Below are positions 10,621-21,379 of a DNA stretch of 64,000 bases, one piece after another. Positions within the stretch are counted from its first letter, which is position 1; each line of letters starts with the position of its first letter. The notes below the pieces were generated by a model, which saw only the letters and a program-made list of their open reading frames with translations, was not told the DNA's origin and ran no database searches. The translations under genes and the position numbers were made by a program. The DNA is from Synanceia verrucosa (Eukaryota > Chordata > Actinopteri > Perciformes > Synanceiidae): contig CM056567.1 in the NCBI GenBank assembly GCA_029721515.1, positions 21,498,731-21,562,730 of the forward strand. Reading direction: 5' to 3'.

Positions 10621-12180
10621 TGCTCTCAGATGTCTCAAGGGACGGGGGGGACACGTCCCCTTCAGAATCACAGTGACACTGATCCATCCCCCCACTTTCC
10701 AGCATAAGGAGACAAAAATCGCCAGTAAAAACAGAGCATTAATGTCATTGCTGCTGCACTGGGAGCCCGGTGGTACCCCACTGTAACTTTCAAAAAGTTC
10801 TAAAATAAATGAGGGTTAGACGCAATCACGTTGATTGTTTGACCATGGTTTTTGAAGAATAGTCACAGCATCAGTATTTCCAGATAAGCAGTTGCTCAGA
10901 TGACTTTTTGTAACATCTGTATTAGAACATCAGCTTCTTTTTTACCAGATGTTTGGTGGTCCTGCCCACACAATAAGCTGCAAACTTTAAAAACGCTACT
11001 GTACCTGCTCAGCACCAAATAGCAGACAATAGCTGGTGAAGAACTTTGTGTGTATGGTAGGTTGTGTGCTTCACATTAGCGAGTGTCGCTGTGCAGTAGG
11101 TAGCAAAGTCATCACCAGGAAACATATTTTACCATTGATTTAGCCTCTCTGGTTGAGTTTCCGCTGCAGGTTTCCACCTGTGAATGCTCGTCCGCCTCAC
11201 CCGATTGGCTCATTAACATTATAATCCCCTTATAACATTGGATTTAAAGCTGAAATGTTGTTAAATCTGCAGTACTGCCGTTCGCTTTGACACCAAATGA
11301 AATCTGCCTCCTTCAGCTCTGCTGAGACTCAGTAGATCAGATACTGAACCACTTATTATTAAATAGCATGTTGCTAATACTGGAAAATAAACCAAATGGA
11401 TTTTATTTCTAAAAAAACAACAACATGGGCTTTGGGTAAGTGTAATAATTGGCATGTAACATGATAATACAGACTACCGGGTCAAGTCTATAGACTCTTT
11501 TATGACGACCTGCAGGCATAACGTGTAGGCCAACCGTTTACCGACCATCCACCACTTGTCAGCAAAGCAGATAAATCAAAATATGGCACTAAAGTACTGC
11601 GCCTATACTCATGACGGTAATCAAAAATAAAACAAAGGCTCCGCAGTCTGGACCATTATTCTCCCACCCTTTTAATGTCAGCTACAGCTCTTCCTGTCCT
11701 TACCTTTCACAATAAAGGACCTCGACATACACACAACATCACTTACCAGAGAGAACTTAAATTCACTCAGAGACAACAAAACAGTTGGCCATCTAAACTA
11801 GCCGATCTTAAATAAGTCTTTCTCCCATCATGGTTGTGACAGTATAATGAATAAAAATGTACTACATAACAAATAAATCAATTATAACTTATTATACATA
11901 TTGTGTGTTTTAAATGGAAAACCTTGGCATGCCAGACTTGTAAAGGCCTCTTTCAAATCAGTGCTTTGCATTTTTATTTGCCACATTTACTTTTCAGAGA
12001 CAAATCAACAGAACTCAAACCGAACCAGCCAGTGAGCTCTTGGCTCTCTTTAGCCTGAACATTTCTGTTTGGCAGGATTCAGGTTCTTCTTTTGGACCGC
12101 TTAATCCTTCTTCTTTTGGGCCATAATCCAGTTAAACAATATCTAATTTAATGGTCAAATTCACAAATATTCAAGGGTTC
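10621..12180. other. Spacer, nothing recognised
   Basis: No open frame with domain content and no clear repeat structure. Confidence 0.5.
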
Positions 12181-12219
12181 CAAACACTTAAAAAAAAAAA
12201 AAACTAGGTTGCAAATGTG

Positions 12220-12372
12220 TCATGTGATCTTGACGTGTCTAAAAAAAATGTTCTGGATGCCTGCCGCCACAGCCTCCACCTGGCTACACCCCACTGCCTC
12301 CCCAACCCTTTCTCCAACAATGTCTTTGTAGTCACACAGCACATCTTCCAGACGGGCCTTCCTCAAAGCCAT
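12220..12372 (-). CDS. Unrecognised 50-codon open frame
   Basis: The minus-strand frame starts MALRKARLEDVLCDYKDIVG and stays open for 50 codons. The first 41 residues look like a charged amphipathic helix and not low complexity; the last part runs through a T8 stretch (codons for IFF). There is an in-frame stop directly before the ATG. It could be a decayed exon or retrocopy piece, or chance. No family was recognised. Confidence 0.2.
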   Translation of the reverse strand: MALRKARLEDVLCDYKDIVGERVGEAVGCSQVEAVAAGIQNIFFRHVKIT

Positions 12373-12939
12373 TCATAGTGCTCTACTGGGCTGTTCACAT
12401 GGAAAGTGACAGAAATAGTTGTGTAAAGAGTGAAAAAAGGAGCCTTCTTTCATCATCTTGTTATTTTGTTGTTATTGCTATTTTGAGTGTCCCTTGTTTA
12501 CATAAAAATTACAGGCCTACTTTATTTTTATCGGCACTTTGCCTGCCCTTTCTTTTAAATGAACAAAAGCGTAATAGTATTTTTATTTTTTTAGCACCCT
12601 TAATGAGCAGCACAGATCATAAATATTTCTGAATGGTAGCAGACATCTTTACTGTGTTTTATTGGCTGAATAAGAGCCACTGAATAGTTAGGGCTGGGTA
12701 TCACCAAATACCTCGCGATACGATAATATTGCAATATTTTTCCCATCATAATGATAATATTGCGATATAGAGATTCTGCGATAATTAATACATTGCAAGA
12801 ACTTCCATCCATGATACATCACGATGTCTGTGTCACTGAAGAAATTCAGAGTTTGACTGGACAGAATCCATTTCACAGGAATTACAAAACAGTGTCAATT
12901 TCACATGAATGACAGTAAAACAAAGTGTACACTGTATAT

Positions 12940-12941
12940 AC

Positions 12942-13022
<81 letters not shown>
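12940..13022. repeat. Compound (AT)n(AC)n(GT)(AT)n microsatellite
   Basis: AT, then AC (about 12,954-12,977), then AT to 13,022. Open frames over it on both strands are artefacts. Confidence 0.95.
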
Positions 13023-13027
<5 letters not shown>

Positions 13028-13084
13028 ACTATGTGTGTGTGCCTGAATGGCCCAAAACATAACTTAAAAAAAAACCCAACAATA

Positions 13085-13527
13085 TTAACTCTTTCAGTGT
13101 CATTTACGAGTTATGCCGTCAAAAGTGTTTTTTCTGAAGCAGGTCGCAGATCGTGGTCTCCAGCTTGTGAGTAATTTCGGTGCCTCTGTGATTTGTAGTC
13201 AGGACACAAAGGGTTAATATGTGCCACATAAATCAAAGCAGGAAGCGGAGATGATCGAGATTAGAGAGCAAAACAAACAGAATCTGGAAAAAAGTGGTGA
13301 TTTTGGTGAAAGTGTCCTTTACCTCTGATAAAACAAGAATGGAACAATATAAAAACAAACTTTTGTTTTTATGATGAAAGAGATTTTCTTCTTTCATTTG
13401 AACTATTCAGTGTTTTCAGAGACATAGTACTAAATATTCTGTGGGGCTAGAAATGGGCAAAAAACACTGGCACAAGGCACTTTGGATTTAAAAAAAAAAA
13501 AAAAACAGCTGGCACTCAAAGAGTTAA
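13085..13527. mobile_element. piggyBac-type MITE nested in hAT MITE
   Basis: Ends are TTAACTCTTTCAGTGTCA and, read from the other side, TTAACTCTTTGAGTGCCA: inverted repeats with 16 of 18 positions equal, each beginning with TTAA, the piggyBac target site. The 443-bp element has no transposase. An internal part recurs inverted at 1,040-1,340. Confidence 0.75.
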
Positions 13528-13611
13528 TAAATCAAGAACTGATATTATATCAGAAGACAAAATATTGCGATATATTGCCATATCGATATTTTTCCCCCAC
13601 CCCTACTGAAT

Positions 13612-13694
13612 AGGTGTACGCTTCAGTCGTATTAGTTGATAGATTAGCAGACTGATAGTCGATTATCAAAATAATCGTTAGTCGCGGCCCTAAA
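13612..13694. mobile_element. hAT-like MITE end fragment
   Basis: Read on the minus strand it begins AGGGCCGCGACTAACGATTA and continues into GATAATCGACTATC, the same class as the fragment at 4,722. It abuts the right end of the hAT MITE at 13,605. Confidence 0.55.
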
Positions 13695-15440
13695 ATGGAT
13701 GTTTACTCCCATTATTACAGTCACTTGAAAAATGCAATGCTGTAACTTCATACCTGGTAAACCTCTGTAGGATCCATGGGACTGCCTGTGAGGCTGATTC
13801 CACATCACAAACCGTTTCCTGGTCTCTCATAAGCACTGGCTCCCTGCATGGCTGTTCACCGTCAATCACTCACTCCATTCTGCCATGTTTGTCTCAGTGT
13901 GAAAGGGTTTCCCAGACATACGTCTTCACTATTTCACCTCTGTACGTCACTCACTGTGTTATGTGTTATAGCTATTGTTACAGATGACTCACCTGCCAGG
14001 TTCTCCCTTTTTAAATAAAAGTAGTCACACCATTCATCAAAGTCACACTCGGTGCCTGTTATAAACTAAATTAAAGCTAGTCCTGGGAAAATATTCAACA
14101 GAAAAAAAAAATATACAGAGAAAGCCGTCCTCCAAAGCCACTCCCCCCACAATTATAGTTATGAACATAATGATAAACACCAAAAACGGCAACACCAAAC
14201 ATGACGAGTCACAGTGTCGATCTAACAGCTGGTGGAGGACAGGTGATGCACAGACAGGTCGGTAAACAGGAAGCTGGATGGGCTTATTACTGTCCTGCAG
14301 CAGCCACAAAACCAGACTTTCCTCTTTCTTTGTCAGAAAATTTGCTTTAGTGATTGCTGCCAGGATGTAATGAGACTTTCAGCAAATATATAATTTTGGG
14401 GAACATTACCAAGCCTACAAACTACATTGTTTCAACAAGCTACATTCAGCTAAATTATGATAAAAGGATGAAACCCTAATAAAGACGCAGTAAAAATCTG
14501 TCAGTAGCGTGGCAGTGTTCATCTGGATGTTACTGGGGCTGCCATGGGACTCTGAGCTGGAAATAGGAGGAGGAAGGACTCCATCATTGAGAATACTACA
14601 GTTCATTCACACTCTTCAACAGCAGGGACCTTTCATTCATACAGACCCACTATCACTGTGTGAGTGAAGGGCTGAGTGGATCAAGGTCTGCCAACTTTTA
14701 TCTCACAACCAGAGGCTGTGGGGCTATTTTACTTCTACACTCACATGGAAATTTGTGAAATGAGCACAATGTCCTAAACACAAAGAGTGTCTGATTGTCG
14801 TGCAGTGGAGAGGTGCTACACAGATAACGCCTAGCCTGCAGAGGAGACAGGACCAGAAACAAGCAGCTGGTTGAAGGCGAGAAAATGACAACCACTTTCC
14901 TGCTGTCTGTCAACTTTTCATTTCATCAGTTCCTAAAAGTTTGCATTGTTCAGGTTCACCTAAAGCTGGTGCAAATGTCTTCATAAGAGGCCATGGTAAC
15001 ATTAACATGCTCTCTTCTTCTCATTTTAAGTACTGTCTATTTGAAATGATGGACTACACAACATCACCACAAAGCCACTGATAGCATGTGAATCCATATT
15101 CATGTGACTGGTGTAAATCTTGAGGAGCAGTGCAGCATCAGAGGAGAAACCAATTGTGGTCAACAGACACAAAATGAGCTCCTGCTGTATACTGCAGAAT
15201 AATGGGCAGCACACATTAAATATTGCTTCCCGTTTGCTCTCTAACGTCATCTAGACTTCTACCTCCGTTAATCCGCCGCTCAGGAAACAACCATTCGCTC
15301 CGCTTAAATAAAGCCTTGTTCTTACAGTAAAATGTTGCTTATGCTGTCAGGCGCCAGGCAGCCATTTAGGTGCATATGGAGCCAGTTGAGTAAATGGCTG
15401 ATGCATTTCGAATCTTTCTACCTAATTGCTGAGAGCCATC
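13695..15440. other. Spacer; possible intron of the gene started at 16,080
   Basis: No exon is recognised. If the donor-like site at 15,976 is real, this stretch would be first-intron sequence of a minus-strand transcript. Nothing in the sequence proves it. Confidence 0.3.
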
Positions 15441-15976
15441 AGCGACCCCGGCCTCCTCCTAGCGCGATTTAATCCGCCACTTCGTGCAGTTTAGCATCGA
15501 TGAAACCGTTATAACGTCCCATCTGATCTCGATTCTCTTCACATGAGCGTTAACAAGTATTTTAAGGAGCCTGGCTCTTTCTCCAGTCTGAGTTAACCCC
15601 TAGAGACTCTGGATCAAACAATGAAACGGATTGGAGGCATTCCGCACAACGTTTTCATCACAATGCAATCACAATATCTCCGTTAACAGTCCGCATCTTA
15701 TCAAAACACAAACAGCCGGTTCGGGTTTCAGATAGTGTTTCAGCTGCGATGCAGACCTTTAAATGTAAATTAACAGTTCGAGGCACGGCTACTGGTCGCC
15801 AACATGTCAGCCTGCATCAATAAATAGCAAAGCCGCTCTATTGTCTTGTCTATCAGCATATCACCGGTAGGGAGACGACACAACAACTAGCCGTCCTGCA
15901 GCGATATGAATCCCGCCGCTGCCACTTCAAAACATCTCCCGCCGGAGCCAGGCCTCGCGCACATCCTCGGACTCAC

Positions 15977-16080
15977 CTGTGTCTCCTTCTCGCCTCAGTG
16001 TGTACCGTCTCCGGGTTCACGGTCCGGTCCTGACGCGCTGCAGCGGCTCCTCACCACCAGTCCCCGGCACCGGCAGGCAG
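15977..16080 (-). other. Putative non-coding first exon
   Basis: On the minus strand a GC-rich stretch without ATG ends at GACACAG followed by GTGAGTCC, a consensus splice donor (exon end 15,977). It lies directly downstream of the CCAAT array in that direction, so it fits a 5' UTR exon. The 5' limit is approximate. No downstream exon could be matched. Confidence 0.35.
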
Positions 16081-16093
16081 CACTGAGCCGCTG

Positions 16094-16315
16094 ATTGGGC
16101 CTCGGTAGACGCTCACCCCTTCGATGCAGCCAGACAGACAGCTCATTGGTCCGTGAGTCATTCGGTGAAGCCCAGACATACAGCTGATTGGCTGTTCGCT
16201 TTCACAGCAAATCCAGACAGATTGCTGATTGGCTCTCCGACTTTTCCACTAGAGGTACCCAAACAGCTGATTGGTTGTTCATTTCCGCGGTGGACACAGA
16301 CAGAGATGTGATTGG
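16094..16315 (-). promoter_or_regulatory. Six-fold CCAAT (NF-Y type) box array
   Basis: ATTGG occurs at 16,094, 16,145, 16,187, 16,228, 16,270 and 16,311, each read as CCAAT on the minus strand. Four are in the context GCTGATTGG, one CTCATTGG, one GTGATTGG. Spacing is 51, 42, 41, 42 and 41 bp, close to four helical turns. Flanking CAGACA motifs repeat with the same period, so the array is a diverged roughly 42-bp minisatellite that multiplies NF-Y-like sites. Confidence 0.7.
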
Positions 16316-16330
16316 TCGGTAGTAGTGTTG

Positions 16331-17067
16331 TTGTCTGTGTCTGGATTTGAGAGCCATGTTAACTCTAATGGGGCTAAGGAAACAATGTCTCCATTTACAT
16401 TCATTTAAAGTAACCGGGTGGTAAGCTTGCTACATGAATTATTTCGTATGGAGTAAACCGGTTTCACTGACTGGAGGCAGGGATTAGGAGAAACATAATC
16501 TATTGACATAACAGGTCTCTAACCGGTTTCAATAAAGGCACACGTGCATGACAAAGACCAAAGACAAGGTAAATGACAGCGTTGATACGATCCGTCATTC
16601 CTTCCATCAACTATAAAGCAGGTTACTGTGAGTTGTCCGTCAGTCCAAATGTTGGGACAAAGACAACGTCACTTCAAATATACCACGGTTCAAAAACAAT
16701 GCCAGGGATTGGAGAAGAATGTGATCACTGTTTTACCCTGAGGAAATGCGTTATCCTGCTTCAACATAATGTCCTATACAGATCTGTGTAAACACAGACA
16801 GTGTGAACGATGTAAACAACTTGGAGTACAATGAAGCAGGCCGACGTCCTCTGTGGGGTCATGGGTTGTGTATCTCTGTTGTTAATTATCTAGCTGCTCA
16901 TTAAATGACAGCCTTGTGTCTCTAGGCCTGAATGTTAAAATTAATTTGGCACTTACAGAGCTATCACTACAATGTTGGTGGAATGTGCATATTGACAATT
17001 CAATTGCTTTTAATCTAGTTCACATAAAATTAGTCAAGATAAGATAAGACAAGATGATATAAGCTAA
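16331..17067. other. Spacer, nothing recognised
   Basis: No gene or repeat boundary seen. The open frame at 16,573-16,791 shows no domain. Confidence 0.4.
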
Positions 17068-17424
17068 GGGGTGGCATGGTGGTGTAGTGGTTAGCACTGT
17101 CGCCTCACAGCAAGAAGGTACCGGGTTTCTTTTCCCGGCCCGGGGCCTTTCTGTGTGGAGTCTGCATGTTCTCCTCATGTCTGTGTGGGTTCTCTCTGGT
17201 ACTCTGGCTTCCTCCCACCATCCAAAAACATGCATGGGGATTAGGTTAATTGGTTAATTTAAATTGACCGTAGGTGTGAATGTGAGTGTGAGTGGTTGTC
17301 TGTCTCTATGTGTCCTGTGATGAACTGGAGACTTGTCCAGGGTGTACCCTGTCTTTCACCCTAAGACAGCTGGGATAGACTCCAGCCCCCCCAAAGACCC
17401 TATGAGGATAAGAGGTACATGATG
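17068..17424 (+). mobile_element. tRNA-headed SINE, copy 2
   Basis: Same family as 8,126: GGTGGCATGGTGGTGTAGTG head with an intact 'gttagcactgtcgcctcac' segment. The B-box is degraded (GGTTTCTTTTCCC in place of GGTTCGAATCCC). The flanks share roughly GATATAAG. Confidence 0.8.
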
Positions 17425-18526
17425 GATATAAGATAAAAGTTGCAATACAAAGTAGGGGGCACCCATTGCATAAATATTAAAAAAGGTTACATAACTTAAA
17501 GTATGCCATGACTATAACTATCATTGGGGCTTTGCCTGGATTCTCTGAATCCCTTTGGGATTTTTTTTTTTTTTTTTTTTTTTACAAACAAGCTTTATTA
17601 TGCTGCTTTTTTATACACTGGTCCCTTATTTAGATGTAAAATACATACCTTCATCAGTTGAAAAACTGGAGCTAGATGAAGAGAAACTATGCAAATTTAC
17701 ACCCTTTTGGACCATTATTATTACTTAAATTATTATATTCTTTGTTTCAAAACTTAAAACTGTAATATATAAGGGTGATATGTTTAACCTATTATTAAAA
17801 GTCTATAATTCTGTCATATATTAAATTCAAAGAGCATATTCAGTTTTTCAGATTAATTAATAATATTTGTTCACAAATAAAATGGAAGGTTATGGCTCAC
17901 CATGCATTGGCTCAAATGGTAAACCGTAAATTGTCCGGAGAACTGGATGTGGACTGAGTGAAGAAAATAACAGGCCCTCTTAGAACACTGCCAGACCATA
18001 CCGCATCGTTGTTACCTGGCTGCTTTAATTAATAATGTTTTAATTGAAATAAACCAAATTGAAACACAAATGTACAATTAGAAAAAAAAGTCTAGCAAAA
18101 AGCCTTGTCAGAGGGCCAGAGTGTAGGAGCTTGAGCACCACCTGGAGTCTATCTATGCATGTGCCTTATCATGCATGTGGCACTATTTACATGAGGGTAA
18201 AATCCAATTAATTGAATGCAGTGTTTTTTCCACTATGAAGGCTTAGCCACTGGGTAAGGACACACTGCCAGGCCATACTAAACATTATAACACTTTGGTT
18301 TCGGGCTGCAGACAATGAATGAAGTTAAATGTTGCAGCTGTTATAATTAGCACCACAGAGAATGAGCCCTCTAGTGGCTTCACATGTTTTAACTTCACTT
18401 AGGCCTACAGAAAAGCTCTGTATTAGAAATTGAATTGTCATTTTTCATGTATTTATTTAAAAAATGATGTGAAAAAATCGTATCCTCAGAAAACTTCAGT
18501 TGCACACATAAAATTGTATGAGATCT
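17425..18526. other. Spacer with poly-T tract
   Basis: A T run of about 22 lies at 17,562-17,583. No gene is recognised. Confidence 0.5.
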
Positions 18527-18825
18527 GGGGTGGCAGTAGCTCAGTCTGTCGTGACTTGGGCTGAGAACAGGAGACTCGCTGGTTCAGGTTCAGGTTGGAC
18601 AAAGTCTGGAAAGTGGACTGGTAGCTGGAGAGATGCCAGTTCCTCTGAATCTCCAACTGCTCAGGGTGCCTGGATATGGGGCAGCCCCTTCACTCCGACA
18701 CTTCTCCTTTAATGCATGTGTGTTTCATAACTTGTGTGTAATGTGCAACTGAATAAAATACTACCAGAGTGTAAATTGAAATTGCCCTCACTGGGATTAA
18801 TAAAGGAATTCTTCTTCTTGATCAC
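18527..18825 (+). mobile_element. Second tRNA-headed SINE family
   Basis: Begins GGGGTGGCAGTAGCTCAGTC (A-box-like), with a B-box-like CTGGTTCAGGTTCA. The body has 'gtggactggtagctggagag' and 'gccccttcactc', and the tail ends GGGATTAATAAAGG then TTCTTCTTC. This head, body and tail order fits a common fish SINE that ends like a LINE 3' tail. A short open frame over it is not a gene. Confidence 0.65.
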
Positions 18826-19262
18826 ATGATCCATGTTGGGATCACTTTCTAATAAAGCAATTACAGTGCTAATAATAATACTAGTATTAATGCATACTGC
18901 CATGACCAATAAAAAAGGTGTGGCAGATTGCTATACAAGCTGTACGTAAACACATCGCGGTTCACATCGGGAGTCCCTGATAGGTAGGATTTCCTGAGAA
19001 TGACGTAGGACTACTAGATGTATCATAGGTATAAAATGACCTTACAACAACATGCCATTCTGTTTGACCAACCTTTATTAGCAATAACAAATGTAGTATG
19101 TAGTTTGGCTGTATGAGTCTAATAAAATCAACCTGAAATAAGTAAATATTAAAAAAAATAATTTCAGAAGCCATCTATTAGCTGTGCATGCTGTATGAGC
19201 TGCACGCCTTGCATATGTGCAGCCCCAATAAAATTAAAATTAATGCAAAGTAGAACTAATGA
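18826..19262. other. AT-rich spacer, nothing recognised
   Basis: No recognisable gene or repeat apart from the 12-bp target duplication of the following SINE. Confidence 0.5.
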
Positions 19263-19628
19263 GGGGTGACACGGTGGTGTAGTGGTTAGCACTGTCGCCT
19301 CACAGCAAGAAGGTACCAGGTTCGAATCCCTGAATTCTGTATGGAGTTTACATGTTCTCCTCATGTCTGTGTGGGTTCTCTCTGGTACTCCGGCTTCCTC
19401 CCACCATCCAAAAACATGCATGGGGATTAGGTTAATTGGCTAATTGAAATTGAATGTGTTTTTTTTAAAATTGTGAATGTGAGTGGTTGTCTGTCTCTAT
19501 GTGCCCTGCGATGAGGTGGCGACTTGTCCAGGGTGTACCCTGCCCTCTGCCCTAAGATAGCTGGGATAGGCTCCAGCCCCCCCACGACCCTATGAGGATA
19601 AGCGGTAGATAATGGATGGATGGATGGA
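19263..19628 (+). mobile_element. tRNA-headed SINE, copy 3
   Basis: Same family as 8,126 and 17,068, here with both A-box region and B-box (GGTTCGAATCCC) intact, and an ATGGATGG tail. Flanked by a perfect 12-bp duplication TAGAACTAATGA (19,251-19,262; 19,629-19,640). About 10 bp after the B-box are lost relative to copy 1. Confidence 0.85.
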
Positions 19629-19640
19629 TAGAACTAATGA

Positions 19641-19997
19641 CAATAATAATAATAATAAAACCGTTATTATTATATTACTATCTATTTTTTATAGACTATA
19701 ATACAAATATCACGACTGCTGTTACTATAATAGTACCAACATAAATTAATTAGATTGACTGATTTAGCTATAGGCTAAAGTTTATATCCTATCAATATCT
19801 ACAGCCACCAACTGATCATGTTGCTACTTTTTTTCATCAGAGGTGAATGCAGAGGGCATTAACGAGACATTTAATAGATCTCAATCAGGGCTGCTCGATA
19901 AAAAATCTCCAGTCTAGACGGAGACTGGAGACAGAGATTCCTCTCTAATGAGTAGCAGCTCAGGTAAACCGTGCCACAAAGTTTGATTTCAACAACA
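19641..19997. other. Spacer, nothing recognised
   Basis: AT-rich, with a short AAT-repeat tract near 19,645. No gene seen. Confidence 0.5.
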
Positions 19998-20023
19998 TAC
20001 ACTATATTGCCCAAAGTATTCGC

Positions 20024-20395
20024 TCACCTGCCTTGACTCGCATATGAATTTAAGTGACATCCCATTTCTAATCCATAGGGTTCAATATGACGTCGGTCGA
20101 CCCTTTCAAGTTCATCCACACCAGACTCTGTCATCCATGTCTTTATGGATCTTGCTTTGTGCACTGGTGCACAGTCATGTTGGAAGAGGAAGGGGCCAGC
20201 TCCAAACTGTTCCCACAAAGTTGGGAGCATGGAATTGTCCAAAATGTCTTGGTATGCTGAAGCATTCAGAGTTCCTTTCACTGGAACTAAGGGGCCAAGC
20301 CCAGCTCCTGAAAAACAACCCCACACCATAATCCCCCCTCCACCAAACTTTACACTTGGCACAATGCAGTCCGACAAGTATCGTTCTCCTGGCAA
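20024..20395 (-). pseudogene. Tc1-like transposase, C-terminal half
   Basis: Readable block includes GGGGIMVWGCFSGAGLGPLV and LFQHDCAPVHKA, which are the conserved DDE-domain segments of Tc1 transposases; the Asp in FQHD is the second catalytic residue. The segment expected to carry the last catalytic acidic residue (the DLNPIE-type block) is deleted or rearranged, leaving only HIEPYGLEMG-like sequence. The N-terminal DNA-binding half is not readable. The element cannot be autonomous. Confidence 0.8.
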
Positions 20396-20681
20396 CCACC
20401 AAACCCAGACTCATCCATCAGATTACCAGATGGAGAAGTGTGATTCATCACTCCAGAGAACGCATCTCCACTGCTCTAGAGTCCAGTGACGGCGTGTTTT
20501 ACACCACTGCATCCCACGCTTTACATTGCACTTGGTGATGTATGGCTTGGATGCAGCTGCTCGGCCATGGAAACCCATTCCATGAAGCTCTCTGTGCACT
20601 GTTCTTGAGCTAATCTGAAGGCCACATGAAGTTTGGAGGTCTGTAGTGATTGACTCTGCAGAAAGTTGGTAACCTCTTCAC

Positions 20682-20935
20682 ACTACATGGCATCTATTGC
20701 ACGTCTGTCCATCCTGGAAGAGGGATCCCTCCTCTGTTGCTCTTCCTGAGGTTTCTTCCGTTTCTTTTTCCCTGTTAAAAGGTTTTTTTTGGGGAGTTTT
20801 TCCTTAGTCGATGCGAGGGTCATTGTAAAGGACAGAGGGTGTCATATCCTGTACAGATTGTAAAGCCCAATGAGGCAAATTCATAATTTGTGATATTGGG
20901 CTATACAAATAAAGTTGACTTGACTTGACTTGACT
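20682..20935 (+). mobile_element. LINE 3'-end insertion nested in Tc1
   Basis: Contains GTCCATCCTGGAAGAGGGAT, GGGGAGTTTTTCCTTAGTCG, GGACAGAGGGTGTCATATCC and a terminal AATAAAGTTGACTTGACTTG tail, typical of a truncated L2-like LINE (or a SINE sharing its tail). It interrupts the Tc1 sequence between GTTGGTAACCTCTTC and TGTGCCTCAGCATCCG, with CACTA/GACTA at the two sides. Confidence 0.7.
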
Positions 20936-21159
20936 ATGTGCCTCAGCATCCGCTGACCCCGCTCCATCAGTTTACGTGGTCTACCACTTTGTGGCTGAGT
21001 TGCTGTCGTTCCCAAACACTGAAAGCGACCCATTCTTTCTCAAATAAAAAGCAGTCTGCATGTCCAGGTGCTTGGTTTTATACACCTGTGTCCATGGAAG
21101 TGATTGAAACACCTGATTCTGATTATTTGGATGGGTGAGCGAATACTTTTGGCAATATA

Positions 21160-21160
<1 letters not shown>

Positions 21161-21199
<39 letters not shown>
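21161..21199. repeat. (AT)n microsatellite
   Basis: AT run directly at the right end of the Tc1 element, probably expanded from its TA target. Confidence 0.9.
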
Positions 21200-21204
<5 letters not shown>

Positions 21205-21379
21205 CATGTTTTCTTTGTGGCCTCTAGGGGCATAGGTACTGATGTTATGTGCTGTACGATGCTTCAGAGCATGTGTCGAGTAATCAATGGGGTGTTTCCA
21301 TGAGGCGTGTATCGAGGCTTGTATCATTTCATTTTTTTTTTTTTTTTAAATTGCTTGTATCGTTTCAGATGAGTGACGT

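Larger units (their letters stand above)
12688..13605. mobile_element. hAT-type MITE with nested insertion
   Basis: The left end reads TTAGGGCTGGGTATC and the right end ATCGATATTTTTCCCC then CACCCCTA. Both flanks carry CTGAATAG (12,680-12,687; 13,606-13,613), a perfect 8-bp duplication as made by hAT elements. The element is interrupted by a dinucleotide tract and by a piggyBac-type MITE. It has no transposase. Confidence 0.8.
15441..16330 (-). promoter_or_regulatory. CpG-rich promoter-like block
   Basis: This is the only clearly CpG-rich stretch of the window (CGCGC, CCGCCG, CGCGG and similar motifs at 15,460-16,300), standing out from AT-rich flanks. It contains a six-copy CCAAT-box array and a splice-donor-like CACAG|GTGAGT on the minus strand. 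Fish promoters are often CpG-rich with NF-Y sites. The transcription start would lie near 16,080 on the minus strand, but no TATA box or initiator fixes it. Confidence 0.55.
20000..21162 (-). mobile_element. Tc1-like DNA transposon, degenerate
   Basis: Terminal repeats are CACTATATTGCCCAAAGTAT at the left and its relative at the right (GAGCGAATACTTTTGGCAAT then ATAG), with TA flanks. The right end runs into an (AT)n tract. Transposase remains lie on the minus strand. The right half has lost an internal piece (after CGTTCCCAAACAC) and contains a foreign LINE tail at 20,682-20,935. Confidence 0.85.

Noticed and set aside
8035..19421. Repeated minus-strand open frames beginning MHVFGWWEEA
   Set aside because: They are the antisense of the three SINE copies (start within CATGCATGTTTTTGGATGG) and not genes.
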